Part shown: positions 9,403 to 18,701 of the stretch, piece after piece
Numbering within the stretch: position 1 is the first letter of the stretch
Layout: every line of letters starts with the position of its first letter
From: Dyadobacter sp. 676
GTDB taxonomy: Bacteria; Bacteroidota; Bacteroidia; Cytophagales; Spirosomataceae
Assembly: GCF_040448675.1 (NCBI RefSeq)
Contig: NZ_CP159289.1
Span: forward strand, 1,054,001 to 1,118,000
DNA length: 64,000 bases
Direction of reading: 5' to 3'
Notes under the pieces: generated by a model
What the model was told of the DNA's origin: nothing
Database searches by the model: none
What the model saw: the letters and a program-made list of their open reading frames with translations, nothing else
Translations under genes and position numbers: made by a program

Positions 9403-10647
9403 TTACACTTTCAGCGCTTCCGCTATCTTGAGTCGCGACATTCTGAAAGCCGGCAAAACCCCGGATAGCAAGCCAAAAATAAGGCAAACCAGAATGCTGA
9501 TCAGGAACACCGGCAGATTGATTGTCAGGTCGGCATAGGCGATCCATCCGCTGGCATTGATGAAATGGATGACCGCCAGCGTCAGCAGCAATGCAAATGC
9601 CCCTCCGATGAAAGTAATGAAGATGTTTTCAATGATAAACTGCCACAAGAGCGCTTTCGACGGAGCCCCGAACGCCTTTCTGACGCCTATTTCGGAAGCG
9701 CGTTCGAGAATGCGGCTCACATTCACATTTACAAGGTTAACCGCCGGTAATCCCATGATCATCAGCAGCACCAGCCCGACGATAGCGTAAAGTGCGATCC
9801 GGTCTTTTTCGCTTCGTGTGAAGGTGTTCAGGAAATGGTCGAAATAGGTGTCCGCCTTCACGGTCAGGATGTTGAACCGGTTGTTATCCGAGTAATCGGA
9901 GCGCGGAATGCGGGCTATATGGCTGTCGAACTCGGCTTTTACGGCAGGAATATCGGCCGCGCTTCGTGCCAGCACAATGGCCACATAGCGTCCGCGTATT
10001 CCTTTTTCCTGGTAATTGCTTTTGGGTGCCGTATAAGGAAAGTACACGTCCGAATAAGTGTAGACCCGTGTCGGCGGACTACCCTTCACCACCCCGATTA
10101 CCCGATAGTCGATGTTTTCGATATCGATCGTTTTACCCACAGCCGTTTCCGAGTCGTCGCCGAAATACTGTTCGCGCAGTGCGTCGGTGATCACCACCAC
10201 ATGGTCGGCATTCCGAATATTCGTTTCGTCATACGGCTTGCCTTCCAAAAATTCGAAATCGGTCACCGACCAGAAATCGACGTCGGTGTACTTTGTGTTC
10301 AGTTTGATCCGCTTTCCGTTCACATACGCATTCGAGAAACCGAAATTGTTCATGATAGACACCCGTTCGGCAGATTTTAACGTTTTGGCATATTTTGTCA
10401 AAAAATCGAAAGAAGCGGGCCCCGACGACATCGTCGTATTGGCCGAATCGGTTTGCACGATGTTCGCAATGTACAGCGAACGGCCTCGTTTGCTTTCCGG
10501 GTAATGCGCACCGAAAAGGTGGTCGAGGAAAGAGGTCACCACCATCAGTACCGTCAGGGTAAGCGAAATGCCGAACAGTGTGATGAAAGTATAGAAAGGA
10601 TGCCGCAGCAATACCTTCCAGGCGATTTTTATGTAGTTTGTGAGCAT
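9403..10647 (-). CDS. ABC transporter permease, MacB/FtsX type
   Basis: Second FtsX-like permease of the operon, 414 residues. The N-terminal helix is within MLTNYIKIAWKVLLRHPFYT and the sequence after it, followed by a periplasmic domain of about 230 residues, then three helices with the coupling motif RASEIGVRKAFGAPSKALL. The open frame reaches 10773, but the extra residues translate the intergenic repeat, so the start at 10647 is chosen. It differs clearly from its neighbour permease, which supports a heterodimeric transporter. With the ATPase, adaptor and TolC it completes a MacAB-TolC-like export machine; the cargo cannot be inferred. Confidence 0.9.
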   Translation of the reverse strand: MLTNYIKIAWKVLLRHPFYTFITLFGISLTLTVLMVVTSFLDHLFGAHYPESKRGRSLYIANIVQTDSANTTMSSGPASFDFLTKYAKTLKSAERVSIMNNFGFSNAYVNGKRIKLNTKYTDVDFWSVTDFEFLEGKPYDETNIRNADHVVVITDALREQYFGDDSETAVGKTIDIENIDYRVIGVVKGSPPTRVYTYSDVYFPYTAPKSNYQEKGIRGRYVAIVLARSAADIPAVKAEFDSHIARIPRSDYSDNNRFNILTVKADTYFDHFLNTFTRSEKDRIALYAIVGLVLLMIMGLPAVNLVNVNVSRILERASEIGVRKAFGAPSKALLWQFIIENIFITFIGGAFALLLTLAVIHFINASGWIAYADLTINLPVFLISILVCLIFGLLSGVLPAFRMSRLKIAEALKV

Positions 10648-10652
10648 TTTTT

Positions 10653-10756
10653 TAATGAGTGAATGAGCGAATGAGTCGCAGTGGAACGGGGAATGACTGA
10701 ATTCGAATGAGTGAATGTATGAATAAGCCGCCGTGGGACGGGAATGAGTGAATAGA
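10653..10756. repeat. Intergenic repeat, two direct units, upstream of the first permease
   Basis: Reading the plus strand, two units of a motif like GAATGAGYCGC.GTGGAACGG (about 10669-10697 and 10720-10745) are separated and flanked by GAATGAGT steps spaced about seven to eight bases apart. The units lie in the 5' leader of the minus-strand permease gene at 10647. Confidence 0.75.
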
Positions 10757-10850
10757 GGGCCAGGTCTAGTCAAGTGTGGTCAGGCGTTGTTTAGATAACT
10801 CATGACTACTTCTGACCCAATGACTACCTTGTTCGGTCATTGCTCCGGCG

Positions 10851-10922
10851 GCCCGGTCAGTCATTTAGTCATTTAAAATTTACGCACTCACTCATTCCCC
10901 GTTCCACGGCGGCTCATTCACA
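10851..10922. repeat. Intergenic repeat, opposite orientation, downstream of the ATPase gene
   Basis: The stretch between the ATPase stop and the repeat at 10653 carries TCAGTCATTTAGTCATTT and then the reverse complement of the full unit: TCATTCCCCGTTCCACGGCG followed by GCTCATTC (about 10891-10920). With the copies at 10669 and 10720 it makes a large inverted arrangement inside one 276-base gap. Confidence 0.75.
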
Positions 10923-10923
10923 A

Positions 10924-11586
10924 TTAACCGACCTGCGTCCCGTCGAACAACCGTATCAACCTGTCGGTTTTTTTGGCCATCGCTTCGTCGTGGGTTACCA
11001 TTACGATGGTGGTGCCGGCGGTATTGAGCTTCTGAAGAATACCGAGGATCTCGTTACCCATCGCGCTGTCGAGGTTACCGGTGGGTTCATCCGCCAGGAT
11101 GATTTCAGGGTTGCCTACGATCGCCCGTGCAATGGCGACGCGTTGTTTCTGCCCGCCGGAAAGCTGCTTCGGAAAATGCTTCATCCGGTTGCTCAGTCCT
11201 ACTTTTTCCAGGGCCTCCTGCGCAAGCTCCCGACGTTGCCTGGCCGACGTATTCCTGTAAAGCAGTGGAATTTCGACGTTATCTATCACCGATAGATCAT
11301 TGATCAGGTGAAAGCTCTGAAAAATGAAACCCAGCTTGCGGTTGCGTAATTCGGCCAGATGTTTGTCGGTATAACGTTCCACCGGTGTGCCGTCGATCTC
11401 GATCCGCCCCTTCGACGGTGCATCGAGCAGTCCGATAATGTTCAGCAATGTACTCTTCCCGCAGCCCGAAGGTCCCATGATCGAAACGAACTCGCCTTTC
11501 TTCACATCAATATTGATGTTATTCAGGGCCAATGTTTCAATAGAACTGGTGCGGTAAACTTTCTCGACATTTTGAAGTTTGATCAT
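10924..11586 (-). CDS. ABC transporter ATP-binding protein (LolD/MacB-type)
   Basis: ATPase subunit of 220 residues for the two neighbouring permeases. It has Walker [11 protein letters not shown]-loop FIFQSFHLI, signature LSGGQKQR, Walker [14 protein letters not shown] and the switch histidine in VMVTHDE. These are the hallmarks of the LolD/FtsE/MacB clade, which powers lipoprotein release or tripartite export by mechanotransmission rather than direct translocation through the membrane. It is flanked on both sides by copies of the local intergenic repeat and lies between the TolC gene and the permeases. Confidence 0.95.
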   Translation of the reverse strand: MIKLQNVEKVYRTSSIETLALNNINIDVKKGEFVSIMGPSGCGKSTLLNIIGLLDAPSKGRIEIDGTPVERYTDKHLAELRNRKLGFIFQSFHLINDLSVIDNVEIPLLYRNTSARQRRELAQEALEKVGLSNRMKHFPKQLSGGQKQRVAIARAIVGNPEIILADEPTGNLDSAMGNEILGILQKLNTAGTTIVMVTHDEAMAKKTDRLIRLFDGTQVG

Positions 11587-11620
11587 GGCGATAATACTTG
11601 TAGGTTGGACGTTTTGAATG

Positions 11621-11705
11621 CTCCGCCGTGGGGCGGTAATGAGTGAATGAGTGAATTTCGAATGAGTGAATCATTCCCCGTTCCACGGTGGCTCATTCAC
11701 TCATT
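11621..11705. repeat. Intergenic repeat, inverted pair between TolC and ATPase genes
   Basis: Two units face each other: CTCCGCCGTGGGGCGGTAAT with GAGTGAATGAGTGAA on the plus strand (from 11621), then TCATTCCCCGTTCCACGGTG followed by GCTCATTCACTCATT (to 11705). The facing units could pair into a long hairpin in the mRNA between the TolC and ATPase cistrons, where it might adjust their ratio. The right-hand end overlaps the last codons of the TolC gene. Confidence 0.8.
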
Positions 11706-13158
11706 ACCATAAGCTATCTTCCTGTTAAGCTCAAAATCGTAAAGCGTCAGCAGCCGTAAACTGTAATATGCCTGCCAGTAGTCGCGTAATGCGAGGATGT
11801 AGTCACGGCGGGCGATGTCTTTTTCCTGCGTGGCGATGCCCAGATCGGTTACGCTGAGGTCGCTGAGGATGAAACGTTCCTTGGCGATCCGATAGCGGTC
11901 GGCAGCAATGCCGTCGGCCACCTGTGTGAGCTTAACTTGTTTTTGCAGCATTTGTAAAAGGGTTACCTGGGTAAATATTTCCTGTTCGAAGGTGAGCTTA
12001 TCCTGTTCCACCGACTGTTGTGCGAATTCCCGGGCGGTGCGGGCGACTTCCGTGCGGGCTTTGTTTCGTCCCCAGGTAAGGATCGGTAATGTGAGCTGCA
12101 ATTCCACAAATTCCCGGTCCTGCGGACTCACGTACACGTCGCGCGGGCGGTTTCCCTGGTTCGACAACCCGAACGTGGCATTCAGAGTTGCATTCAAGCC
12201 GTTGTTTTTCCGGGCAAGCTGCACATCCCGCTCGGCTTCGAGCAGCCGTCTGCGGAATGCGACGGAAGCCGAGCCGGTTGGCGAATGCCTCGTCGAGCGC
12301 CCTTTGCGGATCGATCGCGAACTCCCCCGACTCCGACGGAATATCCAGTTCCAGTTCGCGTTCATCGCGGGAACCCAGGTACATTTTCAGTTTCAGCGAA
12401 GCTACCGCGGCACTTTGCTGGGCCGAAGCCAGGTCCTTCTGCGCCGTTAGCAGGCCCATTTGAAGTTGCAAAAGGTCATTTTGAGATATTTTACCCAATT
12501 CCAGCTTATGGCGTGCGATTTTGAACAGGGTATCGTTGTTACTTCTGTTCTTCTCGGCGATCTGCAGATTCACCTGCGCCACCAGCAAATCGAAATAGAA
12601 ACCCGTCGCATCCAATGCCACTTGTTCGAGCGACTGGATATATTGCTGGTTGCCTTCCTGGTATTTCAGCGGCTGGATTCTCCGGTCCCATTTCAGAGGG
12701 TTGAACTGGAACAACGGCTGTTTAATGCCTATTTCAAACGGAATGCCGTTATAGCGCGTCACATTCCGCTGGAAATCGTCGAAACGCTGAATTTGCTGCT
12801 GCATATAAATCGTACCGCCGGTCATGGCGATGCTCTGGCTGAGCGACAGGTTAAGCGTCGAATTATTATTCGAAACCTGCTGGAACGTAACCGTACCGTC
12901 GGGTTGAACCACTTCGATGTATGAACGCGTGAAACCGGGAACGGTGCCAAGCAAACTCAATTGAGGCTTGTAATCGGCCAGAAACGAACGGAATTGCCAG
13001 TAATTCGTCTTTTTTTGCGTCACGGCCTGCTTGGAGGCGATGGAATGCTCTTTGGCCTGCTGCACGACATCCTCGAGGGTCAGCTTCCGGACCTGCCCTT
13101 GCGCTGCCCGACCCGCCAGCAGAATGATTATCCACGTAAAAAGCTTTCTCATAATCAT
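11697..13158 (-). CDS. TolC-family outer membrane efflux protein, frameshifted
   Basis: Outer-membrane channel of the TolC family, with signal peptide (MRKLFTWIIILLAGRAAQG) and two helical repeat halves. The N-terminal half reads in one frame to about 12275 and the C-terminal half (ERDVQLARKNNG to the end, LTLYDFELNRKIAYGNE) in another. Removing one base near 12270-12283 joins ALDEAFANR to SASVAFRRRLLEAERD and gives about 486 residues, the normal length. This indel is not in a homopolymer, so a real mutation is possible, though the rest of the gene shows no decay. The start codon overlaps the adaptor stop (ATGA). It would form the exit duct of the tripartite exporter. Confidence 0.88.
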
Positions 13159-14435
13159 TGAATGGTAAGCTCTTCGAGGTGTTCATAATCATTCATGTTG
13201 GTCAGAATAACCTTCTCGCCGGGTTTCAGGCCATTTTTGATCTCGACATAATCGAAATTGGAGAGCCCGGTCTCGATTTCCCGCCGGCGCGCCGTCCTGT
13301 TTTCCAGCACGTACACATATTGTTTCCGTTTGCCTGTAAACGCGGGGCCATTTGCCACCCGGAGCGTCCCGGTGCTTTTGCTCGTCACCACGAACACCTC
13401 CACCTTCATGTTCGGGCGCAGCGATTCGTTTCCGGCATTGTCGAGCTGGATCGTGAAACCGATTACACCGTCCTTCACAGCCGGTTTTACCTGTGTGATC
13501 ACGCCGCGCAGCTGCGTTTCGTTGATCTTTACAATAGCCCCGAGCCCCGTCTTCACCTGCTCCGCATACACATCCGAGCAACTACCTTCCACCCTGAAAC
13601 TACCCAGATCGGCGACTTTTGCCAGCATCTCGCCCTCGCTTACCGACGAGCCGATATTCTCGTTCACCCAGGTAAGCACCCCGGGGCGGTCGGCGACGAT
13701 ATCGGCCATCCTGAGCTTATGCTGCAACTCCTGCAAATTCTTACTTTCGATCTGCGCTCCCAGCTCTGTTTCCCGCAGGCTGGCGCTCATCGATTCGCGG
13801 TTATATTTCAGGTCGTTTTCGAGCTGTTTCTTTTCAAGTTCCGCGATTTTCAGCGCGTTTTCCGCACGGGTAATGTCCTCGACCGTACCGCCGCCCACCT
13901 TTTGAAGTCGTTTGGCGTCTTCGAAATCCGCTTTCAGTTTATTGATATTCAACGATTTGATCCTGTCATTAATCTCTGCATCGTACAAATTCTTGTTAAG
14001 CTTCATCCGTAGCTGGTCGATCCCGTTCTTTTTAAGTTCCAGCTGGTCTTGATAGCGCTCAAACTCGATCTCCGTCAACGACTTGTCCAATTCAACAATG
14101 GGTTGGCCCGGCCTGACGCGTGTCCCGGGCGTCAGCAGGATACGCTTGATGCTCGCCCGTATGGGACTTGTAAAGATCTGTTCGTAGGCGGGGATAACTT
14201 CGCCCGAAGCTGTAAGCGTGTTCTCCACGTCTCCCGTTTCAACGGTCCCGGTCCTGACACGGTCTTTTTCCAGGCTGCTGGAAAGCGATTTTTTGAAAAA
14301 ATAAAAAAGGACAGCCAGCGCCACCATCGCCACACCGATGATCGTCCATCGGCGGGTTCTGGTTTGCCTGACATATTCCGGTGCAATTTCCCGATCCATG
14401 TGGGTTTGATTGGAGGTTTCAGTGGAAAAATTCAT
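13155..14435 (-). CDS. HlyD/MacA-type periplasmic adaptor (membrane fusion) protein
   Basis: Adaptor of 426 residues linking the inner-membrane transporter to TolC. One membrane anchor lies at about residues 29-47 (WTIIGVAMVALAVLFYFF). Then come a biotinyl-lipoyl half motif (TASGEVIPAYEQ), a long coiled-coil hairpin (about 125-230, rich in Glu/Lys/Leu), the second lipoyl half (RPGVLTWVNENIGSSVSEGE) and beta-barrel and membrane-proximal domains. It is the first gene of the efflux operon and so the best place for the regulated promoter. No convincing -24/-12 element was found in the 152-base upstream gap. Confidence 0.9.
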   Translation of the reverse strand: MNFSTETSNQTHMDREIAPEYVRQTRTRRWTIIGVAMVALAVLFYFFKKSLSSSLEKDRVRTGTVETGDVENTLTASGEVIPAYEQIFTSPIRASIKRILLTPGTRVRPGQPIVELDKSLTEIEFERYQDQLELKKNGIDQLRMKLNKNLYDAEINDRIKSLNINKLKADFEDAKRLQKVGGGTVEDITRAENALKIAELEKKQLENDLKYNRESMSASLRETELGAQIESKNLQELQHKLRMADIVADRPGVLTWVNENIGSSVSEGEMLAKVADLGSFRVEGSCSDVYAEQVKTGLGAIVKINETQLRGVITQVKPAVKDGVIGFTIQLDNAGNESLRPNMKVEVFVVTSKSTGTLRVANGPAFTGKRKQYVYVLENRTARRREIETGLSNFDYVEIKNGLKPGEKVILTNMNDYEHLEELTIQ

Positions 14436-14512
14436 GGCTAATACACCTCACTTTTATCCGAAATCCATGCCAATGCATAAACCACTACAAATCAACCACT
14501 TGCAATGAACTA

Positions 14513-14544
14513 TAAAAACAAAAAACCGTGCGATAACGCACGGT
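14513..14544 (-). terminator. Rho-independent terminator after the secreted protein gene at 14588
   Basis: Read on the minus strand, an 8-bp GC-rich stem (ACCGTGCG, loop TTAT, CGCACGGT) is followed by a run of T broken by one G. It separates the upstream gene (14588-15874) from the adaptor gene, so the efflux operon has its own promoter. Confidence 0.85.
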
Positions 14545-14587
14545 CGGTGTGATTTCAAACACTTTTCTTTCGGTGTTAACTTTCCGT

Positions 14588-15874
14588 TCAGGTCTTTAAT
14601 TTTTTCTTTTTCGCCGCCGGGAAAAGAATATTGTTAAGTATTAACCGGTAACCTGCCGAGTTAGGATGCAGGTTCAGATCCGTTGGCTCCTCACCTACCC
14701 GGTGCTGGTAATCTTCCGGATCGTGGCCGCCATAGAATGTAAAGAAACCCTTGCCATGGGTACTGTGGATATAGCGTGCTTCTTTGGCGTTTTTGTTTTC
14801 GGCAAGAACAATAACTTCCGGTTTGATCAGCCGATTTTTAAACGCGGTTGTTTGCCCGAGAAACCCCTTGATGATGGTCTGGTGGTTCTGGGTCAGCATA
14901 CTTGGTACCGGGTCCCATTTGGCTGAAAACTGGAACAGGGAGAAAAAATCGTTCGACTCGATCATCCCCCGCTCTTCCGGCTGATTGTCGATATCCGAAA
15001 ACTCGATTTCATAAGGATACGGGATCGTCTTGAAATCGCGGAATGCAAATGTGTTGTCGTAGTTCAGTTTTCCGTTCGCGGTCGGATCGGCCGGCGTACC
15101 GTCGTACATCGCGTCCACGATATCCAGACCGTCGGCTGCCAGCGCGATGTCGAAGGTATCGGTGGCATTGCACATCGCGAACATATAACCCCCGCCCGTC
15201 ACGAATTCGGCGATTTTTTTGGCGACGGCCAGCTTCATTTGCGGCACATTGTTGAACTGGAATTTGGCAGCGGTTTCCTCCGCTTCCTTTTTCTGCTCCC
15301 GGTACCATGGGTAGTCCTTATATTGAAAGAACTTGCCGAACTGGCCGGTGAAATCCTCGTGGTGCAAATGCAGCCAATCGTATTCGGGGAGTTTGTTATT
15401 GAGTACTTCGTCGTCATAAACGACGTCGTATGGTATTTCCGCATAGGTAAGCACCAGCGTCACGGCATCGTCCCATGGAAGCTTGGATTTGGGGGAATAC
15501 ACCGCGATGCGGGGCGCCTTTTGCAGTTTCACCGCATCCATATTCACGTCCGGTGCGCTGATCTGGTTCAATATCTGGCCGGCGGTGGCCTCGGAGATCA
15601 CTTCGAAGCTCACGCCGCGCACTGTCATTTCCGACGCAAACTGCTGATTGTAAGCCACCATAAAACTACCACCCCGGTAATTGAGGAGCCAGTCCATTTC
15701 CATTTCGTAATTTTTCAGGATCCAGTAAGATATGCCGTATGCCTTTAAATGGTTCTTTTGCGTCTCGTCCATCGGGATCAGCAGGCGGTTGGCCATCGCG
15801 TTGAGCGAGCCGATCAAAAAAATGACGAGCGGGATATACAGGCGTATCACTGGTTTGATTCTTTCGACTTTCAT
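14588..15874 (-). CDS. Secreted protein of unknown function, often labelled asparagine synthetase B
   Basis: Protein of 428 residues with an N-terminal signal segment (about 10-28) and a basic C-terminal tail (AAKKKKLKT). As far as I recall, relatives across Bacteroidota carry the database label asparagine synthetase B. Nothing visible supports that: there is no N-terminal catalytic Cys of a class II glutamine amidotransferase and no SGGxDS ATP-pyrophosphatase loop. The middle part (KLPEYDWLHLHHEDFTG; VTGGGYMFAMCNATDTFDIA) instead resembles a flavodoxin- or glutamine-amidotransferase-like Rossmann domain with a Cys after a Gly-rich turn. A periplasmic role is likely. It is followed by its own terminator. 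Confidence 0.65.
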   Translation of the reverse strand: MKVERIKPVIRLYIPLVIFLIGSLNAMANRLLIPMDETQKNHLKAYGISYWILKNYEMEMDWLLNYRGGSFMVAYNQQFASEMTVRGVSFEVISEATAGQILNQISAPDVNMDAVKLQKAPRIAVYSPKSKLPWDDAVTLVLTYAEIPYDVVYDDEVLNNKLPEYDWLHLHHEDFTGQFGKFFQYKDYPWYREQKKEAEETAAKFQFNNVPQMKLAVAKKIAEFVTGGGYMFAMCNATDTFDIALAADGLDIVDAMYDGTPADPTANGKLNYDNTFAFRDFKTIPYPYEIEFSDIDNQPEERGMIESNDFFSLFQFSAKWDPVPSMLTQNHQTIIKGFLGQTTAFKNRLIKPEVIVLAENKNAKEARYIHSTHGKGFFTFYGGHDPEDYQHRVGEEPTDLNLHPNSAGYRLILNNILFPAAKKKKLKT

Positions 15875-16021
15875 GCGCAGTTTTACATTCAGGTAAAGAT
15901 TAAATATAGTAAAGAAACCGTCGCGATCCGAAATTTACTACAAAACACGTACCGGCTCCCGACGCTCAGACTCCATTACTAACGACCAAATCCTGTTTCT
16001 GGTGCGCCAGTTTTAACCGCT

Positions 16022-17266
16022 ATGATAATACGCGAAAATATCGAAGAGGGCTTGCGTTCGATCCAGAGCAACCTGCTCCGGACCGTTCTTACCGCGATGA
16101 TCATCGCCATCGGCATTACCTCCCTGGTGGGCATTCTCACGGCCATTGACGGGATACAGGGTTCAGTCAACAGCAGTTTCGCCGACCTCGGGGCCAACAC
16201 CTTCACCGTTCGTAACCGCGATGAGGACAATTTCCGTCGCGAAGGCCGCCGGAGTAAGCAATATCCGCCCGTCACTTATCGCCAGGCCAAAGCATTCGCC
16301 GACAAATTCAAAGCCTCTTACGAAGCCACCGCGTCGCTTTCCGCCGATATCGCGGGAGCCGTACAGGTCAATTACCGCAGCGCCAAAACCAACCCGAACA
16401 GCAATGTGGTCGGTTCCGACGACCAATACCTGGCCATTAACGGCTACAAAATCGCCCTCGGCCGCAATCTCGACAAAAATGACCTCGAAAACTCTCTGAA
16501 TGTTGCAGTGCTGGGACAGGAAATTGCGCGTAAGTTATTCGAACGCACCGACCCCATCAATAAGGAGATTACCTTTATGGGTGCCCGGTATAAGGTAGTA
16601 GGCGTACTCGAAAAAAAGGGTTCGCTGGGAGGCAACAATAATTCCGACCGCCTTATTCTCATTCCGCTTGAAAACGGCCGTGGGTTGGCTGCCAACCGCA
16701 CGCTGACCTATAATATCACTGCATCCGCCCCCAACGCCGGCGACGGCGACCTGATCGTCGAAGAAGCACGCGGCATTATGCGCCGGATCCGCAACGACGA
16801 ACTGGGTAAGGAAGATTCCTTTACCATCGACCGTGCCGACGCGATGGTGAAGGATTTCGATAATATCACCGGTTATCTCCGCATCGGCGGTTTCGTGATC
16901 GGTACCGTTACATTACTTGGGGCTTCCATCGCACTAATGAACATCATGCTGGTATCGGTTACCGAGCGGACGCGTGAGATCGGAATCCGCAAATCTCTCG
17001 GCGCAACGCCGCGTGTCATCCGCATGCAATTCCTGATCGAAGCCATTGTCGTGTGCGTACTCGGGGGCATCGGCGGGCTGGTACTCGGCATCATCGTCGG
17101 GAACAGCATTACCGGCCTCATCAGCGAAAACAGCTCTTTTGTGGTGCCATGGCTCTGGATGGCGGTGGGTATAGCGATATGCGTGATGGTAGGCGTGCTA
17201 TCGGGGATCTATCCGGCTATCAAAGCGTCCCGTCTCGACCCAATCGAGGCATTGCGCTATGAATAA
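16022..17266 (+). CDS. ABC transporter permease, MacB/FtsX type, standalone
   Basis: FtsX-like permease of 414 residues with one N-terminal helix, a periplasmic MacB-type domain (about 45-270) and three C-terminal helices. The coupling motif ERTREIGIRKSLGATPRVIR is very close to the MacB consensus. No ATPase gene is adjacent; the nearest one, at 10924 on the other strand, belongs to a different operon, so this permease must use a distant ATPase. It ends about 115 bases before the tRNA-Leu gene. Confidence 0.9.
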   Translation: MIIRENIEEGLRSIQSNLLRTVLTAMIIAIGITSLVGILTAIDGIQGSVNSSFADLGANTFTVRNRDEDNFRREGRRSKQYPPVTYRQAKAFADKFKASYEATASLSADIAGAVQVNYRSAKTNPNSNVVGSDDQYLAINGYKIALGRNLDKNDLENSLNVAVLGQEIARKLFERTDPINKEITFMGARYKVVGVLEKKGSLGGNNNSDRLILIPLENGRGLAANRTLTYNITASAPNAGDGDLIVEEARGIMRRIRNDELGKEDSFTIDRADAMVKDFDNITGYLRIGGFVIGTVTLLGASIALMNIMLVSVTERTREIGIRKSLGATPRVIRMQFLIEAIVVCVLGGIGGLVLGIIVGNSITGLISENSSFVVPWLWMAVGIAICVMVGVLSGIYPAIKASRLDPIEALRYE

Positions 17267-17330
17267 GCGAATTAACCGGCATCCCCCGATTTTTATTCCA
17301 AAAATCTCGGGAAAATTTGCGCTGGGGACT

Positions 17331-17359
17331 TGCTTAATCTTTTTTTCTGTCTACTTTTG
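17331..17359 (+). promoter_or_regulatory. Bacteroidota-type promoter of tRNA-Leu
   Basis: TTG at 17331-17333, an 18-base spacer and TACTTTTG at 17352-17359 fit the Bacteroidota consensus TTG-N~19-TAnnTTTG. Transcription would start a few bases later, about 15-20 bases before the tRNA at 17383. Confidence 0.7.
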
Positions 17360-17382
17360 CACTCCCAACCCAGAAGATCAAT

Positions 17383-17466
17383 GCCCAGATGGCGGAATCG
17401 GTAGACGCGTTGGTCTCAAACACCAATGAGGTAACACTCGTGCCGGTTCGACTCCGGCTCTGGGTA
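17383..17466 (+). tRNA. tRNA-Leu, anticodon CAA
   Basis: Class II tRNA of about 84 nucleotides. The acceptor stem GCCCAGA pairs with TCTGGGT (one G-T pair at the end), the anticodon stem TTGGT/ACCAA encloses loop CTCAAAC giving anticodon CAA (codon UUG), there is a long variable arm (TGAG..ACTC) as expected for leucine, and the T arm is GCCGG-TTCGACT-CCGGC. The discriminator is A, also expected for tRNA-Leu. CCA is not encoded. The gene marks the left edge of the AT-richer region that follows. Confidence 0.95.
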
Positions 17467-17470
17467 CAGA

Positions 17471-17515
17471 ACGGAACTTTAGCGAGAAATCGTCCTAAGT
17501 TCCGTTTTTTGTTTT
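17471..17515 (+). terminator. Terminator after tRNA-Leu
   Basis: Inverted repeat ACGGAACTT (17471-17479) and AAGTTCCGT (17497-17505), followed by a T run. It ends the tRNA transcript. Confidence 0.85.
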
Positions 17516-17541
17516 AGCTAAATCACTGTTTATCTGATAGA

Positions 17542-18696
17542 TAACGAAGCCACTTCGTTGACTTTTCCGGTTCGATAACGTTAGCGGGATCACAGCTGGT
17601 AAGTTTTTCTGGCGGCAATAATCCTGAGGCAACAAACGATATGGAGCAGGATGCCGCATTTGTTCGAGACAATGCTACTATTCAGAATCTTCGTATTCAA
17701 ACAAATGCAGATTTGGTAATTTGTCTTGTAGAACGTGAATATGCCAATGGCGTAATCGGTTCAGTTACTACCATACTGGCTAATAATTCCAATTATACAG
17801 CTGCTGTTCGCGCTACATTCTCGAGTTTAAACAATTTTTTCACTTTTACCCACGAGCTAGGAGACCTCGTAGGGGTCGTCACCGGAATGATCCAGGCGGT
17901 CCGGCTTATTCGCACGGGTACCTATTTGCCGCCAATGGGTCATTTCGGACTATGATGCATACTTTCGATGCAAGTTCCACCCGCATTATGCACTTTTCAA
18001 GTCCCAACGTCAACTTCAACAATGTGCCGACTGGAACTTCAAATACTAACCACGTAGCAAGCGTATTTCCGAGACTAATGTTAATACGGCAAATTTCCGG
18101 CCGTCTGTGAGTCAACAATTTAACGCCGCTATTATTGGACCGACGAGTATCAACACCGCGGGTTGGTACAATTGGGAACTGTATTACTTTTGCAAGCCGT
18201 TAGGATCGACAACCTGGCAATTTAGTAAGGATGGTTTTAACTATGGCTCTCCGGTAGGATTTGGTGACATGGTTAGCAACTATAATATAACCGACGCTAA
18301 TAACGGCAACTTGTTCCTTCGCTGTACAATTAATAATAACGGACAGAACTATGTTACTACCACAACTATTAACGTTAATATTTGTGGTGGCTGTCGTGTT
18401 TCACAGGATGCAATCGTTGAAAGCGACGGAGATGGCGAAAGTGAGGTGAAGGCAGTTTTTCCTAACCCGGCGAATAAAGTCGTTGATGTAGATATTTATT
18501 TAAAGAATAAATCGGATGTAGAATTACAGTTAGCAGATATTACTGGATTAAACAGAATTAACAAAGTCATCGAAATTTACCGAGCGGGTTTCATCGCCAC
18601 CGACTTAACCCTGAATCGCTAACCAGCAGCCTATATATTTTACGATTTAGAAGCGGAGAAAAAGTATCGAACAAGCAACTGGTTGTTATTAGATAA
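17542..18696 (+). pseudogene. Broken metzincin-type secreted metalloprotease with T9SS type A sorting domain
   Basis: Remnant of a reprolysin-like (M12B/metzincin) secreted zinc protease. Segment 1 (to about 17870) ends in the zinc motif region, read as HELGDLVG; the expected middle His of HExxH is Asp. After a one-base frameshift the text continues as RHRNDPGGPAYSHGYLF and HFSSPNVNFNNVPTGTSN, typical of this family (third His in GxRH). Another frameshift near 18075 leads to an Ig-like stretch and a type A sorting domain starting VFPNPANKVVDVDI. A third near 18600 gives the ending SLYILRFRSGEKVSNKQLVV with its stop at 18694-18696. The N-terminus with signal peptide is missing. Three frameshifts plus a lost catalytic residue mark a dead gene rather than a sequencing error. 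Confidence 0.75.
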
Positions 18697-18701
18697 CGGA
18701 C

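Noticed and set aside
14436..14510. Sigma54 promoter before the adaptor gene
   Set aside because: The best match reads TTGGCATGG with GG instead of GC at the -12 position, so it does not meet the consensus.
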